This document shows, in pieces, positions 1 through 7,941 of a stretch of DNA of 29,980 nt. The notes under the pieces were generated by a model that made no database searches, was not told where the DNA came from, and worked only from the letters and a program-made list of their open reading frames with translations. Origin of the DNA: CAZADA01 sp964526675 (GTDB lineage Bacteria > Pseudomonadota > Alphaproteobacteria > Caulobacterales > Maricaulaceae). The translations under genes and the position numbers were made by a program. The stretch covers positions 1 to 29,980 of the forward strand of contig CAZGLY010000038.1 of NCBI GenBank assembly GCA_964526675.1. Direction: 5' to 3'. How positions within the stretch are numbered: the first letter of the stretch is position 1; every line of letters starts with the position of its first letter.

Positions 1-617
1 GCGCCCGCCCGCCGCGCCTGGAGCCAAAGGCCGGCCGTGAGCAGTTTGGCGTCGAGCACCGCCCCCGCCGCGATCTGGCCGAAGAGATCCGTCACCGGGA
101 TCTCCACACGCCGAATGTCCTCGCTGTCATCCTGCAGCGCGGACGGATCCTCGTGCGTGAGATCGGCGGCGGTCACGCGGGCGTAGAAGAGGTGAAGCCG
201 CTCGGTCGACGCGCCGGGGCTCGGAAACACCGTGGCGATCCGTTCCAGCGCGCCGACGGCGTAACCCGTCTCCTCCAGCATTTCGCGCCGCGCCGTCTCC
301 TCCGGCGCTTCATCGCCGTCGATCGTACCCGCCGGCAGCTCAACCAGCCAGCCACGGGTCGTGTCTTTGAGCGCGTCATGGGTGGCGGGACGGAACTGCT
401 CCACCGCGATCACGACGTCGCGCGCCACATCATGGAGCAGCACGGCGACGCTGTTGCGCCGGCTGATGAGGCGCTTCTCATAAGGCGGGCTCTCGCCGCC
501 CGCGAACAGGCTGTGGGAGACGGTGACGTCCTCCACGCTGATCGGCCCCTCGAGCAGCCGCGTGCGCGCGTGAACCACCACACGGCGCTCTACGAGCGGT
601 GGCTGGTCGTCCGTCAT
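1..617 (-). CDS. Nudix hydrolase, ADP-ribose pyrophosphatase-like (3' end cut by window edge)
   Basis: Reading leftward from ATG at 617 the frame is open for 205 codons to the window edge. A perfect Nudix box (GX5EX7REUXEEXGU) runs from Gly97 to Tyr119, with E103, R111-E112 and E115-E116. A Pro-rich FPSPG stretch follows about 14 residues later, as in ADP-ribose pyrophosphatases, where it helps choose the substrate. The expected reaction is ADP-ribose to AMP plus ribose-5-phosphate in the cytoplasm. Members are usually about 200-215 aa, so only a few residues should be missing. The start overlaps the ruvA stop as ATGA, so translation is probably coupled to ruvA. Family membership is clear; the exact nucleotide substrate is inferred. 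Confidence 0.88.
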   Translation of the reverse strand, partial: MTDDQPPLVERRVVVHARTRLLEGPISVEDVTVSHSLFAGGESPPYEKRLISRRNSVAVLLHDVARDVVIAVEQFRPATHDALKDTTRGWLVELPAGTIDGDEAPEETARREMLEETGYAVGALERIATVFPSPGASTERLHLFYARVTAADLTHEDPSALQDDSEDIRRVEIPVTDLFGQIAAGAVLDAKLLTAGLWLQARRAG

Positions 618-1261
618 CGCCCGATCTCCTTCAGCGCCGCCCTCACAAGGGCGTCCAGTCCGGCGTCCGGATCCGCGCCCTGGGCCGCCGTCACGGCCGC
701 CCGGGCGTCCGCTTCGGGAATGCCGAGGTTGGCGAGCGCGGAGACCGCGTCTTCGCGGATCGCGTAGGCGTCGTCGCCAGCAGCCGACGCCTCAGCAGCC
801 GCCGGCCGCGCCGCCCCGGGCTCCACGCCCGTTGACGCCGCCGCGCCCAGCCGCGTTTGCGGCGCGGGCTTGCCCTTCAGCTCCGCCACGACGCGCTGGG
901 CCACGCGCGGGCCGACGCCTTTGGCGCGCGCGACCGCGGCCTTGTCCTCACGTTCGGCCGCGGCCATCAGCTCCGCCGGGCTCAACACATCAAGGATCGC
1001 CAGCGCCACCTTCGCCCCCACCCCCTGGACCGCCTGCAGGCGCGCGAACCACGCCCGCTCGGCCTCGGTTTGGAAACCATACAAGCGGATCGCGTCCTCG
1101 CGCACATGGGTTTCGACGTGCAAGACCGCCGCCTGGCCCGGCGCGGGCAGCCGCGCCAACGTGCGCGCGCCGCACAGCACCAGGTAGACGACCCCGCCGA
1201 CGTCGAGCAGCGCCTCCTCGGCGCCGACGCCGTCGACCACGCCTTTCAGCTTGCCGATCAT
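614..1261 (-). CDS. ruvA: Holliday junction branch migration protein RuvA
   Basis: 215 aa. RuvA binds four-way DNA junctions as a tetramer and loads the RuvB motor for branch migration. The N-terminal OB-fold (about residues 1-62) begins MIGKLKGVVDG. The helix-hairpin-helix region follows, with LQAVQGVGAKVALAIL and then AKGVGPRVAQRVVAELK. An Ala/Pro-rich linker (about 130-160) leads to the C-terminal RuvB-contacting three-helix domain ending LVRAALKEIGR. The start ATG overlaps the ruvC stop (ATGA), and its own stop overlaps the Nudix start. The usual next gene, ruvB, is not there; it may lie beyond the window or elsewhere. Confidence 0.96.
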   Translation of the reverse strand: MIGKLKGVVDGVGAEEALLDVGGVVYLVLCGARTLARLPAPGQAAVLHVETHVREDAIRLYGFQTEAERAWFARLQAVQGVGAKVALAILDVLSPAELMAAAEREDKAAVARAKGVGPRVAQRVVAELKGKPAPQTRLGAAASTGVEPGAARPAAAEASAAGDDAYAIREDAVSALANLGIPEADARAAVTAAQGADPDAGLDALVRAALKEIGR

Positions 1262-1749
1262 CGCGCGCCCGCCTGCGCCAACCGCGAACCCGCATGCTGG
1301 GCGTGGCAGATCGCCACCGCCAGCGCGTCTGCGGCGTCCGCCGTGGCCCGACAGCCAGGCAACAGCATCGCCACCATCGCCGCCACCTGGCCCTTCTCCG
1401 CCGCGCCGCTTCCGGTCACGGTCTTCTTGACCAGCCGCGGCGCGTACTCCGCCACGGGCGCGCCCGCCTGCGCCAGCGCCAGCAGCGCCGCCGCCCGCGC
1501 ATGGCCGAGCTTCAGCGCCGAGGCGGCGTTGGCGTGCATAAACGCGTCCTCCACGGCCGCCGTCTCGGGCGCGTGGGCGGCGACGACGTCCCGCAACCCC
1601 TCAAACAAAACGGACAACCGCGTGCTGAGCGGCGCGGACGGATCGGGCGTCACCACGCCGTGGGCGACATGGGAGAGCTTTGCGCCGTCTTGCGTGATCA
1701 CGCCCCAACCGCACCGCCGCAGTCCCGGATCCACACCCAACACCCGCAT
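1258..1749 (-). CDS. ruvC: Crossover junction endodeoxyribonuclease RuvC
   Basis: 163 aa, normal length. RuvC cuts Holliday junctions symmetrically as a dimer and works with RuvAB in recombinational repair. The RNase H-like fold starts MRVLGVDPGLRRCGWGV. The four metal-binding acids are all visible: D7, E67 (in AVEDAF), D138 and D141 (in ATADAADALAVA). First gene of the ruvC-ruvA-Nudix operon. The 115 bases up to rph hold no clear promoter that I can point to. Some family members are SOS-controlled, but I saw no convincing LexA-type site here. Confidence 0.96.
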   Translation of the reverse strand: MRVLGVDPGLRRCGWGVITQDGAKLSHVAHGVVTPDPSAPLSTRLSVLFEGLRDVVAAHAPETAAVEDAFMHANAASALKLGHARAAALLALAQAGAPVAEYAPRLVKKTVTGSGAAEKGQVAAMVAMLLPGCRATADAADALAVAICHAQHAGSRLAQAGAR

Positions 1750-1864
1750 GCGCGCCCCAGCTCCGTCGGACCCTCGCAGGTGCTGCGCGGTCCGCTCATG
1801 TTCGATGGATGTTCTGTGGCGTGATTTGGCGCGCGCGCAAAGACCGCCAGTCGACCGCCAGCCG

Positions 1865-2614
1865 TCAGCGCTCGATCGCCGCGCGTTGCAGCGCGCTGAG
1901 TTCCGCGCAGCCCTTTTGAGCCAAACGCGTCAGTTCGGCGAATTGCTCCGCCGTGAAGGCGCGCTCTTCGGCGGTCGCTTGCACCTCAATCAGACCGCCG
2001 TCGGCGGTGATGACAAAGTTCGCGTCGGCCTCCGCACGGCTGTCCTCGGCGTAATCCAAATCGAGCACGGCCGCGCCGCCATAGAGGCCGCAGGAGATCG
2101 CCGCGCATTGATCCACCACCGGATCGGCTTTGAGCAGGCCTTCCTCGACCAGATACGCGCAGGCGCGCTTCAACGCGACCCACGCCCCGGTGATCGCGGC
2201 GGTGCGGGTGCCGCCATCGGCTTGGATGACGTCGCAATCGAGCGTGATCTGATTTTCGCCGAGCGCTTTCAGATCCACGCAGGCGCGCAAAGACCGTCCG
2301 ATCAAGCGTTGGATTTCCTGCGTGCGGCCCGACTGTTTTCCCCGCGCCGCTTCACGTTGGCCGCGGGTGTGTGTGGCGCGCGGCAACATGCCGTATTCGC
2401 CCGTCACCCAGCCCTGGCCGCCGCCGCGCAGCCAGGGCGGCACGCCCTGCTCGAAGCTGGCGGCGCACAGAACGTGGGTGTCGCCGAACTTCGCTAGGCA
2501 CGCGCCCTCGGCGTGCTTGGCCCAACCGCTCGTTTCGAGCGTCACGGCGCGCAGCGCGTCGGCGGCGCGTCCGGAAGGGCGTTTGACAGCGGTGGGGGCG
2601 GCGACATTGGTCAT
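1865..2614 (-). CDS. rph: Ribonuclease PH
   Basis: 249 aa, close to the usual 238-245. RNase PH is a hexameric phosphorolytic 3'-5' exoribonuclease that trims tRNA 3' ends. Visible family blocks are AEGACLAKFGDTHVLC, GWVTGEYGMLPRATHTR, the phosphate-binding segment GGTRTAAITGAW and the acidic LDLDYAEDSRAEADANFV. The start is the ATG giving MTNVAAPT; no strong Shine-Dalgarno precedes it. It is divergent from hrcA with 92 bases between them, an rph/hrcA-grpE arrangement common in alphaproteobacteria. Confidence 0.96.
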   Translation of the reverse strand: MTNVAAPTAVKRPSGRAADALRAVTLETSGWAKHAEGACLAKFGDTHVLCAASFEQGVPPWLRGGGQGWVTGEYGMLPRATHTRGQREAARGKQSGRTQEIQRLIGRSLRACVDLKALGENQITLDCDVIQADGGTRTAAITGAWVALKRACAYLVEEGLLKADPVVDQCAAISCGLYGGAAVLDLDYAEDSRAEADANFVITADGGLIEVQATAEERAFTAEQFAELTRLAQKGCAELSALQRAAIER

Positions 2615-2670
2615 GGGCCAGCGCTAACGCGCGCCAACGGAAACGTCCAGCGCCCATTGACGGGACGGGA

Positions 2671-2700
2671 CTTGCCCCGTGCCGGGAGCACGCGCATTTT
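2671..2700 (+). promoter_or_regulatory. Candidate sigma-32-like promoter of hrcA
   Basis: CTTGCC (2671-2676) and CATTTT (2695-2700) are 18 bases apart and resemble the alphaproteobacterial heat-shock pattern seen better before dnaK. Transcription would start at about 2707, the A of the hrcA ATG, which would explain why hrcA has no Shine-Dalgarno (leaderless message). A small inverted repeat, ACGGG/CCCGT, overlaps the -35 region. This is pattern matching only. Confidence 0.28.
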
Positions 2701-2706
2701 CGCGCC

Positions 2707-3906
2707 ATGAGCACCACGCGCTCCCGCCGACCGCGCAAAACGCCGCCTTCGAAGGCGCAAGACGACCGCGAGCGCGCGTCCGGGCGCGTTGGCGCTGCGT
2801 CGTCGAAGGCCAGAGGCGCCGCGCCGCCCGTCGACGTCGTCCCGCCGCGCACGCCCACCACGCTCGCCGACCTTGATGCGCGCGCGCGGGAGATCTTTCG
2901 CCAGATCGTGGACCACTACCTCGCCACGGGCGAACCGGTGGGATCGCGGACCCTGTCCAAGTCGGGCGTCGTAGACCTCTCACCGGCCTCGATCCGCAAC
3001 ACCATGCAGGACTTGATGCAGGCGGGCCTGTTGGCGGCGCCCCACAGCTCCGCCGGCCGCCTGCCCACGCAGGCGGGCTTGCGCCTCTTCGTCGACGGCC
3101 TGCTCGAAGTGGGCGACGTGACCGCCGAAGAGCGCGCGGCGATCGAATCCATGGTCACCACCTCCGCGGCGAGCGCCGCGGACGCCTTAGAGCGCGCGTC
3201 GGAAATGCTCTCGGGCCTCGCCGGCGGGGCGGGGCTCGTCGTCACGCCGACGCGCGAGGCGGCCTTGCGGCATGTGGAGTTCGTGACCCTCGGCCCCGGC
3301 GAAGCGCTGGCCGTGCTGGTGTTCGAAGATTCGACGGTCGAGAATCGCTTGATGCAGACCCCTCCTGGGGTCACGCCGGCGGCTCTGACGGAGGCGGGCA
3401 ACTACCTCTCGGCGCGCTTGAAAGGACGCACCCTGGCGGAGGCGCGCGCCGACGTCCTCGCGGAACTCACGAATGAGCGCGCTCAGCTTGATGAGGCCGC
3501 GCGCCGCCTCATCCACGACGGGCTGGCGAATTGGAGCGGCGACCCGGCGAAACCGGCTTTGATCGTGCGCGGGGCGGCGAATCTGTTGAACAGCGTCGAA
3601 GCGTCGGAGGATTTGGCGCGCGTGCGGCTGCTGTTTGACGAGTTGGAGCGAAAGGAAGAGTTGATCGCCCTGCTCGATCAAGCGCGCCACGCGCAAAGCG
3701 TTAAGATCTTTATTGGCGCGGAAAACCCGCTGTTCAGCCTTTCGGGCTCGAGTGTCGTGGCGGCTCCCTATATGAACGCGGAGCAACGGGTGGTTGGCGC
3801 TCTCGGCGTGATCGGTCCCACCCGTTTGAACTACGCCCGGGTGATCCCGTTGGTGGACTACACCGCCCGGGTGATCGGGCAAGCCTTCAACGTCGGCGGC
3901 GAGTGA
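2707..3906 (+). CDS. hrcA: Heat-inducible transcription repressor HrcA
   Basis: 399 aa, longer than the usual 340-360 because of a 55-residue Arg/Pro/Ala-rich N-terminal extension. The winged-helix DNA-binding domain begins at about residue 58 (LDARAREIFRQIVDHYLATG, then GEPVGSRTLSKSG and SPASIRNTMQDLMQAGLL). A GAF-like middle and the C-terminal block VGALGVIGPTRLNYARVIPLVDYTARVIG complete the family pattern. HrcA represses chaperonin genes by binding CIRCE elements and needs GroEL to fold. I see no CIRCE (TTAGCACTC-N9-GAGTGCTAA) in this window, so its target is probably groESL elsewhere. It is followed by grpE in the same direction. No other ATG lies before the DNA-binding domain, so the extension is probably translated. 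Confidence 0.95.
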   Translation: MSTTRSRRPRKTPPSKAQDDRERASGRVGAASSKARGAAPPVDVVPPRTPTTLADLDARAREIFRQIVDHYLATGEPVGSRTLSKSGVVDLSPASIRNTMQDLMQAGLLAAPHSSAGRLPTQAGLRLFVDGLLEVGDVTAEERAAIESMVTTSAASAADALERASEMLSGLAGGAGLVVTPTREAALRHVEFVTLGPGEALAVLVFEDSTVENRLMQTPPGVTPAALTEAGNYLSARLKGRTLAEARADVLAELTNERAQLDEAARRLIHDGLANWSGDPAKPALIVRGAANLLNSVEASEDLARVRLLFDELERKEELIALLDQARHAQSVKIFIGAENPLFSLSGSSVVAAPYMNAEQRVVGALGVIGPTRLNYARVIPLVDYTARVIGQAFNVGGE

Positions 3907-3951
3907 CGCCGCCCTCCCACACGACGGAGCGAATTGAGCACGAGGATGACG

Positions 3952-4764
3952 ATGAGCGACACGAACAAATCTCACCCTCATGGAGCCGACACTGGCGGCG
4001 CGGATCCGCGCGCCCAAACGGACGATCATAGGAAGACCGCCGGCGAGCCGAACGACGCAGCCCAGACCGGCGAGCGGGACGCGGGCCAAGCCGACGCCGA
4101 GGACGCCGTCAGCGCCGCAGCCGCAGAAGCTGCGGCCGATCACGCCGCCACCGAACAAGGCTTTGACACTCTGGAAGGCGAGTTGGCGGACATGCGCGAT
4201 CGCGTTCTGCGCGCGGTCGCCGACGCGGAGAACACGCGCAAACGCGCTGCAAAGGAAGTCTCGGACGCCAAGGCCTACGCGCTGACCGCGTTCGCCCGCG
4301 ATTTGCTGGGCGTGGCGGACAACATGGATCGCGCGCTGCAAGCGGTGTCGCCAGCGATGCGCGACACCCTCGGCGACGCGGTCGCGGGCCTCGTCGCCGG
4401 CATTGAGATGACACGCAAGGAACTCCACGACGCGTTGGCGCGAAACGGCGTGAAGCCCATTCCCTCAGAGCCCGGCGATCGCTTCGATCCCAATCGGCAT
4501 CAGGCTGTGGCCCAAATCCCAAGCGACGTGGCGAAGGACTGCATTGTCAGCGCGGTTCAATCCGGTTGGGTGATCGGCGACCGCACGCTGCGGGCTGCGA
4601 TGGTCGCGGTCTCCGCTGGCCCCGCGAACGCGCCGGCCCCCGCCGCGACTCACGCGACAGTGTCGGACGCGACCGGTGACGAGACTCAGGACGCGCCGAC
4701 CACCGGGACGGAAGAGCCCGAGAGCGCGCCCAAGCCTGGGGGGCGGATCGACACCACGATCTGA
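3952..4764 (+). CDS. grpE: Nucleotide exchange factor GrpE
   Basis: 270 aa from the chosen ATG (MSDTNKS), which has GAGG six bases upstream. An in-frame TTG at 3934 and ATG at 3946 are alternatives. GrpE dimers release ADP from DnaK. After a disordered, acidic and Ala-rich N-terminus (about 75 residues) comes the long coiled-coil helix (LEGELADMRDRVLRAVADAE, NTRKRAAKE), then the beta-domain with GVKPIPSEPGDRFDPNRHQA. A tail of about 50 residues rich in Ala, Pro, Thr and Glu extends beyond the core, making it clearly longer than the 197-residue E. coli protein. It lies 45 bases after hrcA and is probably co-transcribed. Confidence 0.94.
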   Translation: MSDTNKSHPHGADTGGADPRAQTDDHRKTAGEPNDAAQTGERDAGQADAEDAVSAAAAEAAADHAATEQGFDTLEGELADMRDRVLRAVADAENTRKRAAKEVSDAKAYALTAFARDLLGVADNMDRALQAVSPAMRDTLGDAVAGLVAGIEMTRKELHDALARNGVKPIPSEPGDRFDPNRHQAVAQIPSDVAKDCIVSAVQSGWVIGDRTLRAAMVAVSAGPANAPAPAATHATVSDATGDETQDAPTTGTEEPESAPKPGGRIDTTI

Positions 4765-4858
4765 CGCCGCTCCCATGCCGGCGATTGGGTGCGGACGCGG
4801 GCGAGGGGGCGCAGCGTCGCGCGGCGACGCGCGCCTGTGAATGATGCGGAGGATGCGA

Positions 4859-6889
4859 ATGCGCGCCACAGCTTGGGCGGCGGCCACGGCGGCCGGGGCG
4901 ATCGTCGCCCTTGTGGGCCTCGCCCATAACGCCGCGAACGCGCAGCCACGCCCTCCCGTTGCGGCGTTCACCCAGCCCGCCGGCGCGCGCCTTGTGGAGA
5001 TGGCTCCGGGAGGCGCGTACTTCTCCGCGGTGGCCGACACGCCGAGGGGACCCCGCTTACGGATTTATCGACTGACCGGGGAAAGCGACGCCCGGCCGGC
5101 CTTCACGTTTGAGGCGGACGTGTCCCGCGACGTGCTGTGGACACGCTGGGTCGCCCCAGATCGCCTGATCGTCAGCCGCCGCGCCGCGGCCGCCACGCGG
5201 GACGACGGCGGGCCTGAGACCCGCGAGACGCGCTTGTTCGCCGTGAACGCGGACGGACGCGGCCGCACGCCGCTGATTCGCCCCGACGAACTCACCGGTT
5301 TCATTCCGCGCATTCAGGATGACGTCATCGACATCTTGCCACGGGATCCCAGCCACATCCTGTTGGCCTTCTCCAACATGACGCCGAACCAACCCGACGT
5401 GGTGCGCGTGAATGTCCGCACGGGCGAAAGTCGGCGCGTCGAACGCAGCCGCGCCGGCGTGAGGACATGGATGACCGACGCCGCCGGCGCCGTTCGCCTC
5501 GGCCGGGGCCGCACGCGCGGCGGTCAGCCGCATTTGATCACCCGCACCGACGCCGCCAGCAACCGCTGGCGCGACATCAGCTATCAGCTTTTCCTGCCCG
5601 ACGCGCGGTTTGAGATTGTCGGCTTCGCGCCCGACCCGACCGAAGCCTACGTCATCTCGAACCATGAGGGCGCGCCGGCCGGGCTCTATGTGTTTGACCT
5701 CGATGGGGAGAGCTTTGGACGCCGGCTCTATCGCCACACAACGTTGGACGTGGCGGCCATCGCCGTGTCCGAGGCGGACTCGCGCGTGGTGAGCGTGCGC
5801 CTCGGCGCGGCCGATGGCCAACGCATCTGGTTGGATGACGACGCTCGGGAGGCGTGGGCGCAAGTGAACACGCGCTTCGCGCGGCGCGCGGTCGAGCAGG
5901 TCGCCGTCAGTCTCGACGGCGCCGTAGACACCGTGCGCGTGTCCGCCCCCAGCCAGCCAGGCGCGTACTACTTCTATGATCGGCGCTCAGGCTCGAGCCG
6001 CTATGCCGGTCCGCAATGGCCTGGGCTCGCCGGCTTTGACCTCGCCGCCGCGGAGCCCGCCGCCGTTCAGGCGCGCGACGGCGTGCAGCTTCCGGCGCAA
6101 ATCCTCGCCTATGATTGGGCCGCGACCGTCCGCGAAGGGCGGCGCGCGCCGTTTGTGATCATGCCGCACGCCGGGCCGGGAAACCGGGATTTGGCGGTCT
6201 TCGATCCGCTGGCGCAGTTCTTCGCGGCGCAGGGGCTCGTGGTGTTGCAGATCAACATTCGCGGAACCGGCGCCGACGCGCTCGCCGCTGGGGGCCCGTC
6301 CGATGACGGCGGGCCGTCCGCCGCCCGACGCGCGCCGAAACGGGCCTTGGGGCGCGCGATGGTTGACGATGTAGCCGACGCGGCGGCCTGGGCGTTGGAG
6401 CAAGGCTATGCGGACCCCAGCGCGCTGCTCGTCGCGGGCCGCGGCTTCGGCGCGTACGCCGCGCTCCAGGCCGCGGCGGACGCCCCGGGGTACTTTGCGT
6501 GCGTGGTCGCCTTGGACGCGGTGTCGGACCTCAGCGCCCTGACGCCGGAGGGAACGCCGGAGAACGAACGCAGCGACGCCGCGCGCCTGGCGCGTCGCCT
6601 CTGGCCGACGCCGGCCGCCACGCGACGCGAGTCGCCCGTGCGGCGCGCACCGCAGCTCAGCACGCCCGTGTTCGTCGCGCACGCCCGTGACGACGTCGCC
6701 AGCCCGTTCACGCAGTCGCTTCAACTCGCCCAGAGCCTCCGCCGCAGCAGCGGCGACTTTGAGTTTCTCGACGTCTCCGGCGACGACGACAACCGCGACC
6801 CGAAAGCCGCAGCGCGCTTCTACGGAACGCTCGCCACGTTTGCGCAACGCTGTATGGGCGAGGCCGCGCCGCAGACCCCGACCCAATAA
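4859..6889 (+). CDS. Exported S9 (prolyl oligopeptidase)-like protein, probable pseudoenzyme
   Basis: 676 aa. The start is ATG 4859, with GGAGG six bases upstream; three in-frame ATGs lie earlier (4841, 4844, 4853). A signal peptide (MRATAWAAATAAG, about 29 residues, ending AANA-Q) points to the periplasm. Residues about 35-400 look like the beta-propeller of S9 dipeptidyl/acylaminoacyl peptidases. Residues about 410-670 look like the alpha/beta-hydrolase domain (FVIMPHAGPGNRDL, QGLVVLQINIRGTG, then a nucleophile-elbow region and VFVAHARDDVASPF). The elbow reads GRGFGAY, so Gly529 replaces the catalytic Ser. The region that normally supplies the His reads SGDDDNRDP (about 640-648) and has none. 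The Asp (D611/D612) remains. It is therefore probably not a peptidase and may instead bind peptides. It lies 94 bases after grpE and converges with alkB. Confidence 0.82.
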   Translation: MRATAWAAATAAGAIVALVGLAHNAANAQPRPPVAAFTQPAGARLVEMAPGGAYFSAVADTPRGPRLRIYRLTGESDARPAFTFEADVSRDVLWTRWVAPDRLIVSRRAAAATRDDGGPETRETRLFAVNADGRGRTPLIRPDELTGFIPRIQDDVIDILPRDPSHILLAFSNMTPNQPDVVRVNVRTGESRRVERSRAGVRTWMTDAAGAVRLGRGRTRGGQPHLITRTDAASNRWRDISYQLFLPDARFEIVGFAPDPTEAYVISNHEGAPAGLYVFDLDGESFGRRLYRHTTLDVAAIAVSEADSRVVSVRLGAADGQRIWLDDDAREAWAQVNTRFARRAVEQVAVSLDGAVDTVRVSAPSQPGAYYFYDRRSGSSRYAGPQWPGLAGFDLAAAEPAAVQARDGVQLPAQILAYDWAATVREGRRAPFVIMPHAGPGNRDLAVFDPLAQFFAAQGLVVLQINIRGTGADALAAGGPSDDGGPSAARRAPKRALGRAMVDDVADAAAWALEQGYADPSALLVAGRGFGAYAALQAAADAPGYFACVVALDAVSDLSALTPEGTPENERSDAARLARRLWPTPAATRRESPVRRAPQLSTPVFVAHARDDVASPFTQSLQLAQSLRRSSGDFEFLDVSGDDDNRDPKAAARFYGTLATFAQRCMGEAAPQTPTQ

Positions 6890-6915
6890 ACGCGCAGCGC
6901 CGATCCGGAAGCCGC

Positions 6916-7614
6916 TCAGGGAGAGGGCCTGACCCGGCGAAGGGTCAGGTTGACGCGCCCGGAGGCCGGCGCAGACCCAAGCAAGTCCGCGTCCGCCTCA
7001 AGCGGCGCGATCCCAACCCGCCGAAGAAGGTCAGGGTCGAGGGCGGTCAAAAGATCGCTGCGCCCGGGATAAATCCGATCCACCCCGTGGTAGCAGCGCC
7101 GAGCCTCTCCGCCGAGCACGACCACGTCCCCAGATTCGAGGCGCAGCGACCGCGTCGGCGCGTTGCGCGCAGTCCCGCCAAGGCGAAACAAGGCCGGGTC
7201 TCCCAGCGACACCGACACGACGGCGGCGTCGGTCGCCTCCTCATCCCAATCCACATGAAGGCCCATTTTTGCCGCGGGGCCGTACCAGTTCACCAGGCAC
7301 GCCTCCGGCGGCGCGGGATAGCCCGCGACCTCGTCCCACAGCGCGAGCAGCGTCGCGGGCATCGGCGGCCACGGCTCCCCTGTCTGCGGATGGCGCGCCT
7401 CGTAGCGATAGCCGCCCTCCTTGTCCGTCATCCATCCCAGGACGCCGAGGTTGGTCATGCGCACGGACAACGGCTGGCCCGTGCGCGGCATGCGCGGCTG
7501 ATAAAGCGGGGCCTGAGCGGCGGTCTCCATGACCTCGGCCAGGAGAGCTTCCTGCGCCGATCGATCGAAGTACCCCGGCAAATGCTGAAAACCTTGGGGA
7601 AAACCCGTCGTCAT
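6916..7614 (-). CDS. alkB: AlkB-like Fe(II)/2-oxoglutarate-dependent dioxygenase (DNA/RNA demethylase)
   Basis: 232 aa. AlkB proteins remove methyl groups from alkylated bases such as 1-methyladenine and 3-methylcytosine by oxidation. The iron ligands are H120 and D122 (in LHVDWDE) and H176 (in RCYHGVDRI). The 2-oxoglutarate-binding Arg pair is R220 and R226 (in RVNLTLRRV). VNWYGPAAKMGLHVD and LFRLGG are typical AlkB blocks, and length matches E. coli AlkB (216 aa). The start ATG at 7612-7614 lies four bases after the stop of a short upstream frame (7619-7769), so the two may be one transcript. No Ada-type regulator is seen nearby. Confidence 0.92.
   Translation of the reverse strand: MTTGFPQGFQHLPGYFDRSAQEALLAEVMETAAQAPLYQPRMPRTGQPLSVRMTNLGVLGWMTDKEGGYRYEARHPQTGEPWPPMPATLLALWDEVAGYPAPPEACLVNWYGPAAKMGLHVDWDEEATDAAVVSVSLGDPALFRLGGTARNAPTRSLRLESGDVVVLGGEARRCYHGVDRIYPGRSDLLTALDPDLLRRVGIAPLEADADLLGSAPASGRVNLTLRRVRPSP
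6928..6949. terminator. Perfect hairpin at the junction of two convergent genes
   Basis: CCTGACCC (6928-6935) pairs perfectly with GGGTCAGG (6942-6949) around a six-base loop. It sits in the last codons of alkB, 39 bases past the stop of the convergent S9-like gene. Neither side has a T-tract, so it is at best a weak or 3'-end-protecting structure. Confidence 0.35.
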
Positions 7615-7618
7615 CGCT

Positions 7619-7769
7619 CTAGTGATCCAAATCGATCAGGCCGATGGGCTCCTGGCCCTCCTCATCGCCGTAGGGCTTCTGGCGATTGACCGCTTTGACG
7701 CCGAACCACCCGACGAGGATGAGCAGCACGATCGGAACGCCCACCCAGAAAATCAGATTCCACGGCATT
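7619..7769 (-). pseudogene. Small single-pass membrane protein gene with an apparent one-base frameshift
   Basis: On the minus strand ATG 7769 has GGAG seven bases upstream and reads MPWNLIFWVG. The frame is then broken by one extra base in a run of four Gs (plus-strand C at 7740-7743). Removing one base gives a clean 49-residue protein: a hydrophobic segment (IFWVGVPIVLLILVGWFGV), a basic stop-transfer (KAVNRQK) and an acidic tail ending LIDLDH-stop at 7619-7621, four bases before the alkB ATG. Without the correction the hydrophobic frame has no ATG. The good ribosome site, membrane topology and tight spacing argue for a real gene with a sequencing indel, or for a recent frameshift. I do not recognise the family. 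Confidence 0.6.
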
Positions 7770-7902
7770 GCTCTGCTCCACCTCCGCTCCGGCGCCTGTC
7801 GTCATCGGATCCAAAGCCACACGCGATCGGCCCGCCGTACAGATCCACGTTCCCAAAAAAACGCCACACCGCGACGCCAACGTCCGCGAAGACCACAAAA
7901 CT

Positions 7903-7931
7903 CTTGCGGGCCTTCGCGCACCCCACCATAT
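7903..7931 (+). promoter_or_regulatory. Sigma-32-type heat-shock promoter of dnaK
   Basis: CTTGCG (7903-7908) and CCATAT (7926-7931) are 17 bases apart, fitting the alphaproteobacterial RpoH pattern (CTTG, 17-18 bases, then a C-N-TAT type -10). Transcription would begin at about 7938, leaving a 5' leader of about 118 bases before the dnaK ATG. Confidence 0.55.
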
Positions 7932-7941
7932 CGATCGCAGC

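Noticed and set aside
857..2497. Long 546-codon plus-strand open frame
   Set aside because: It is antisense to ruvA, ruvC and rph, whose products show full family motifs; long shadow frames are expected in GC-rich DNA.
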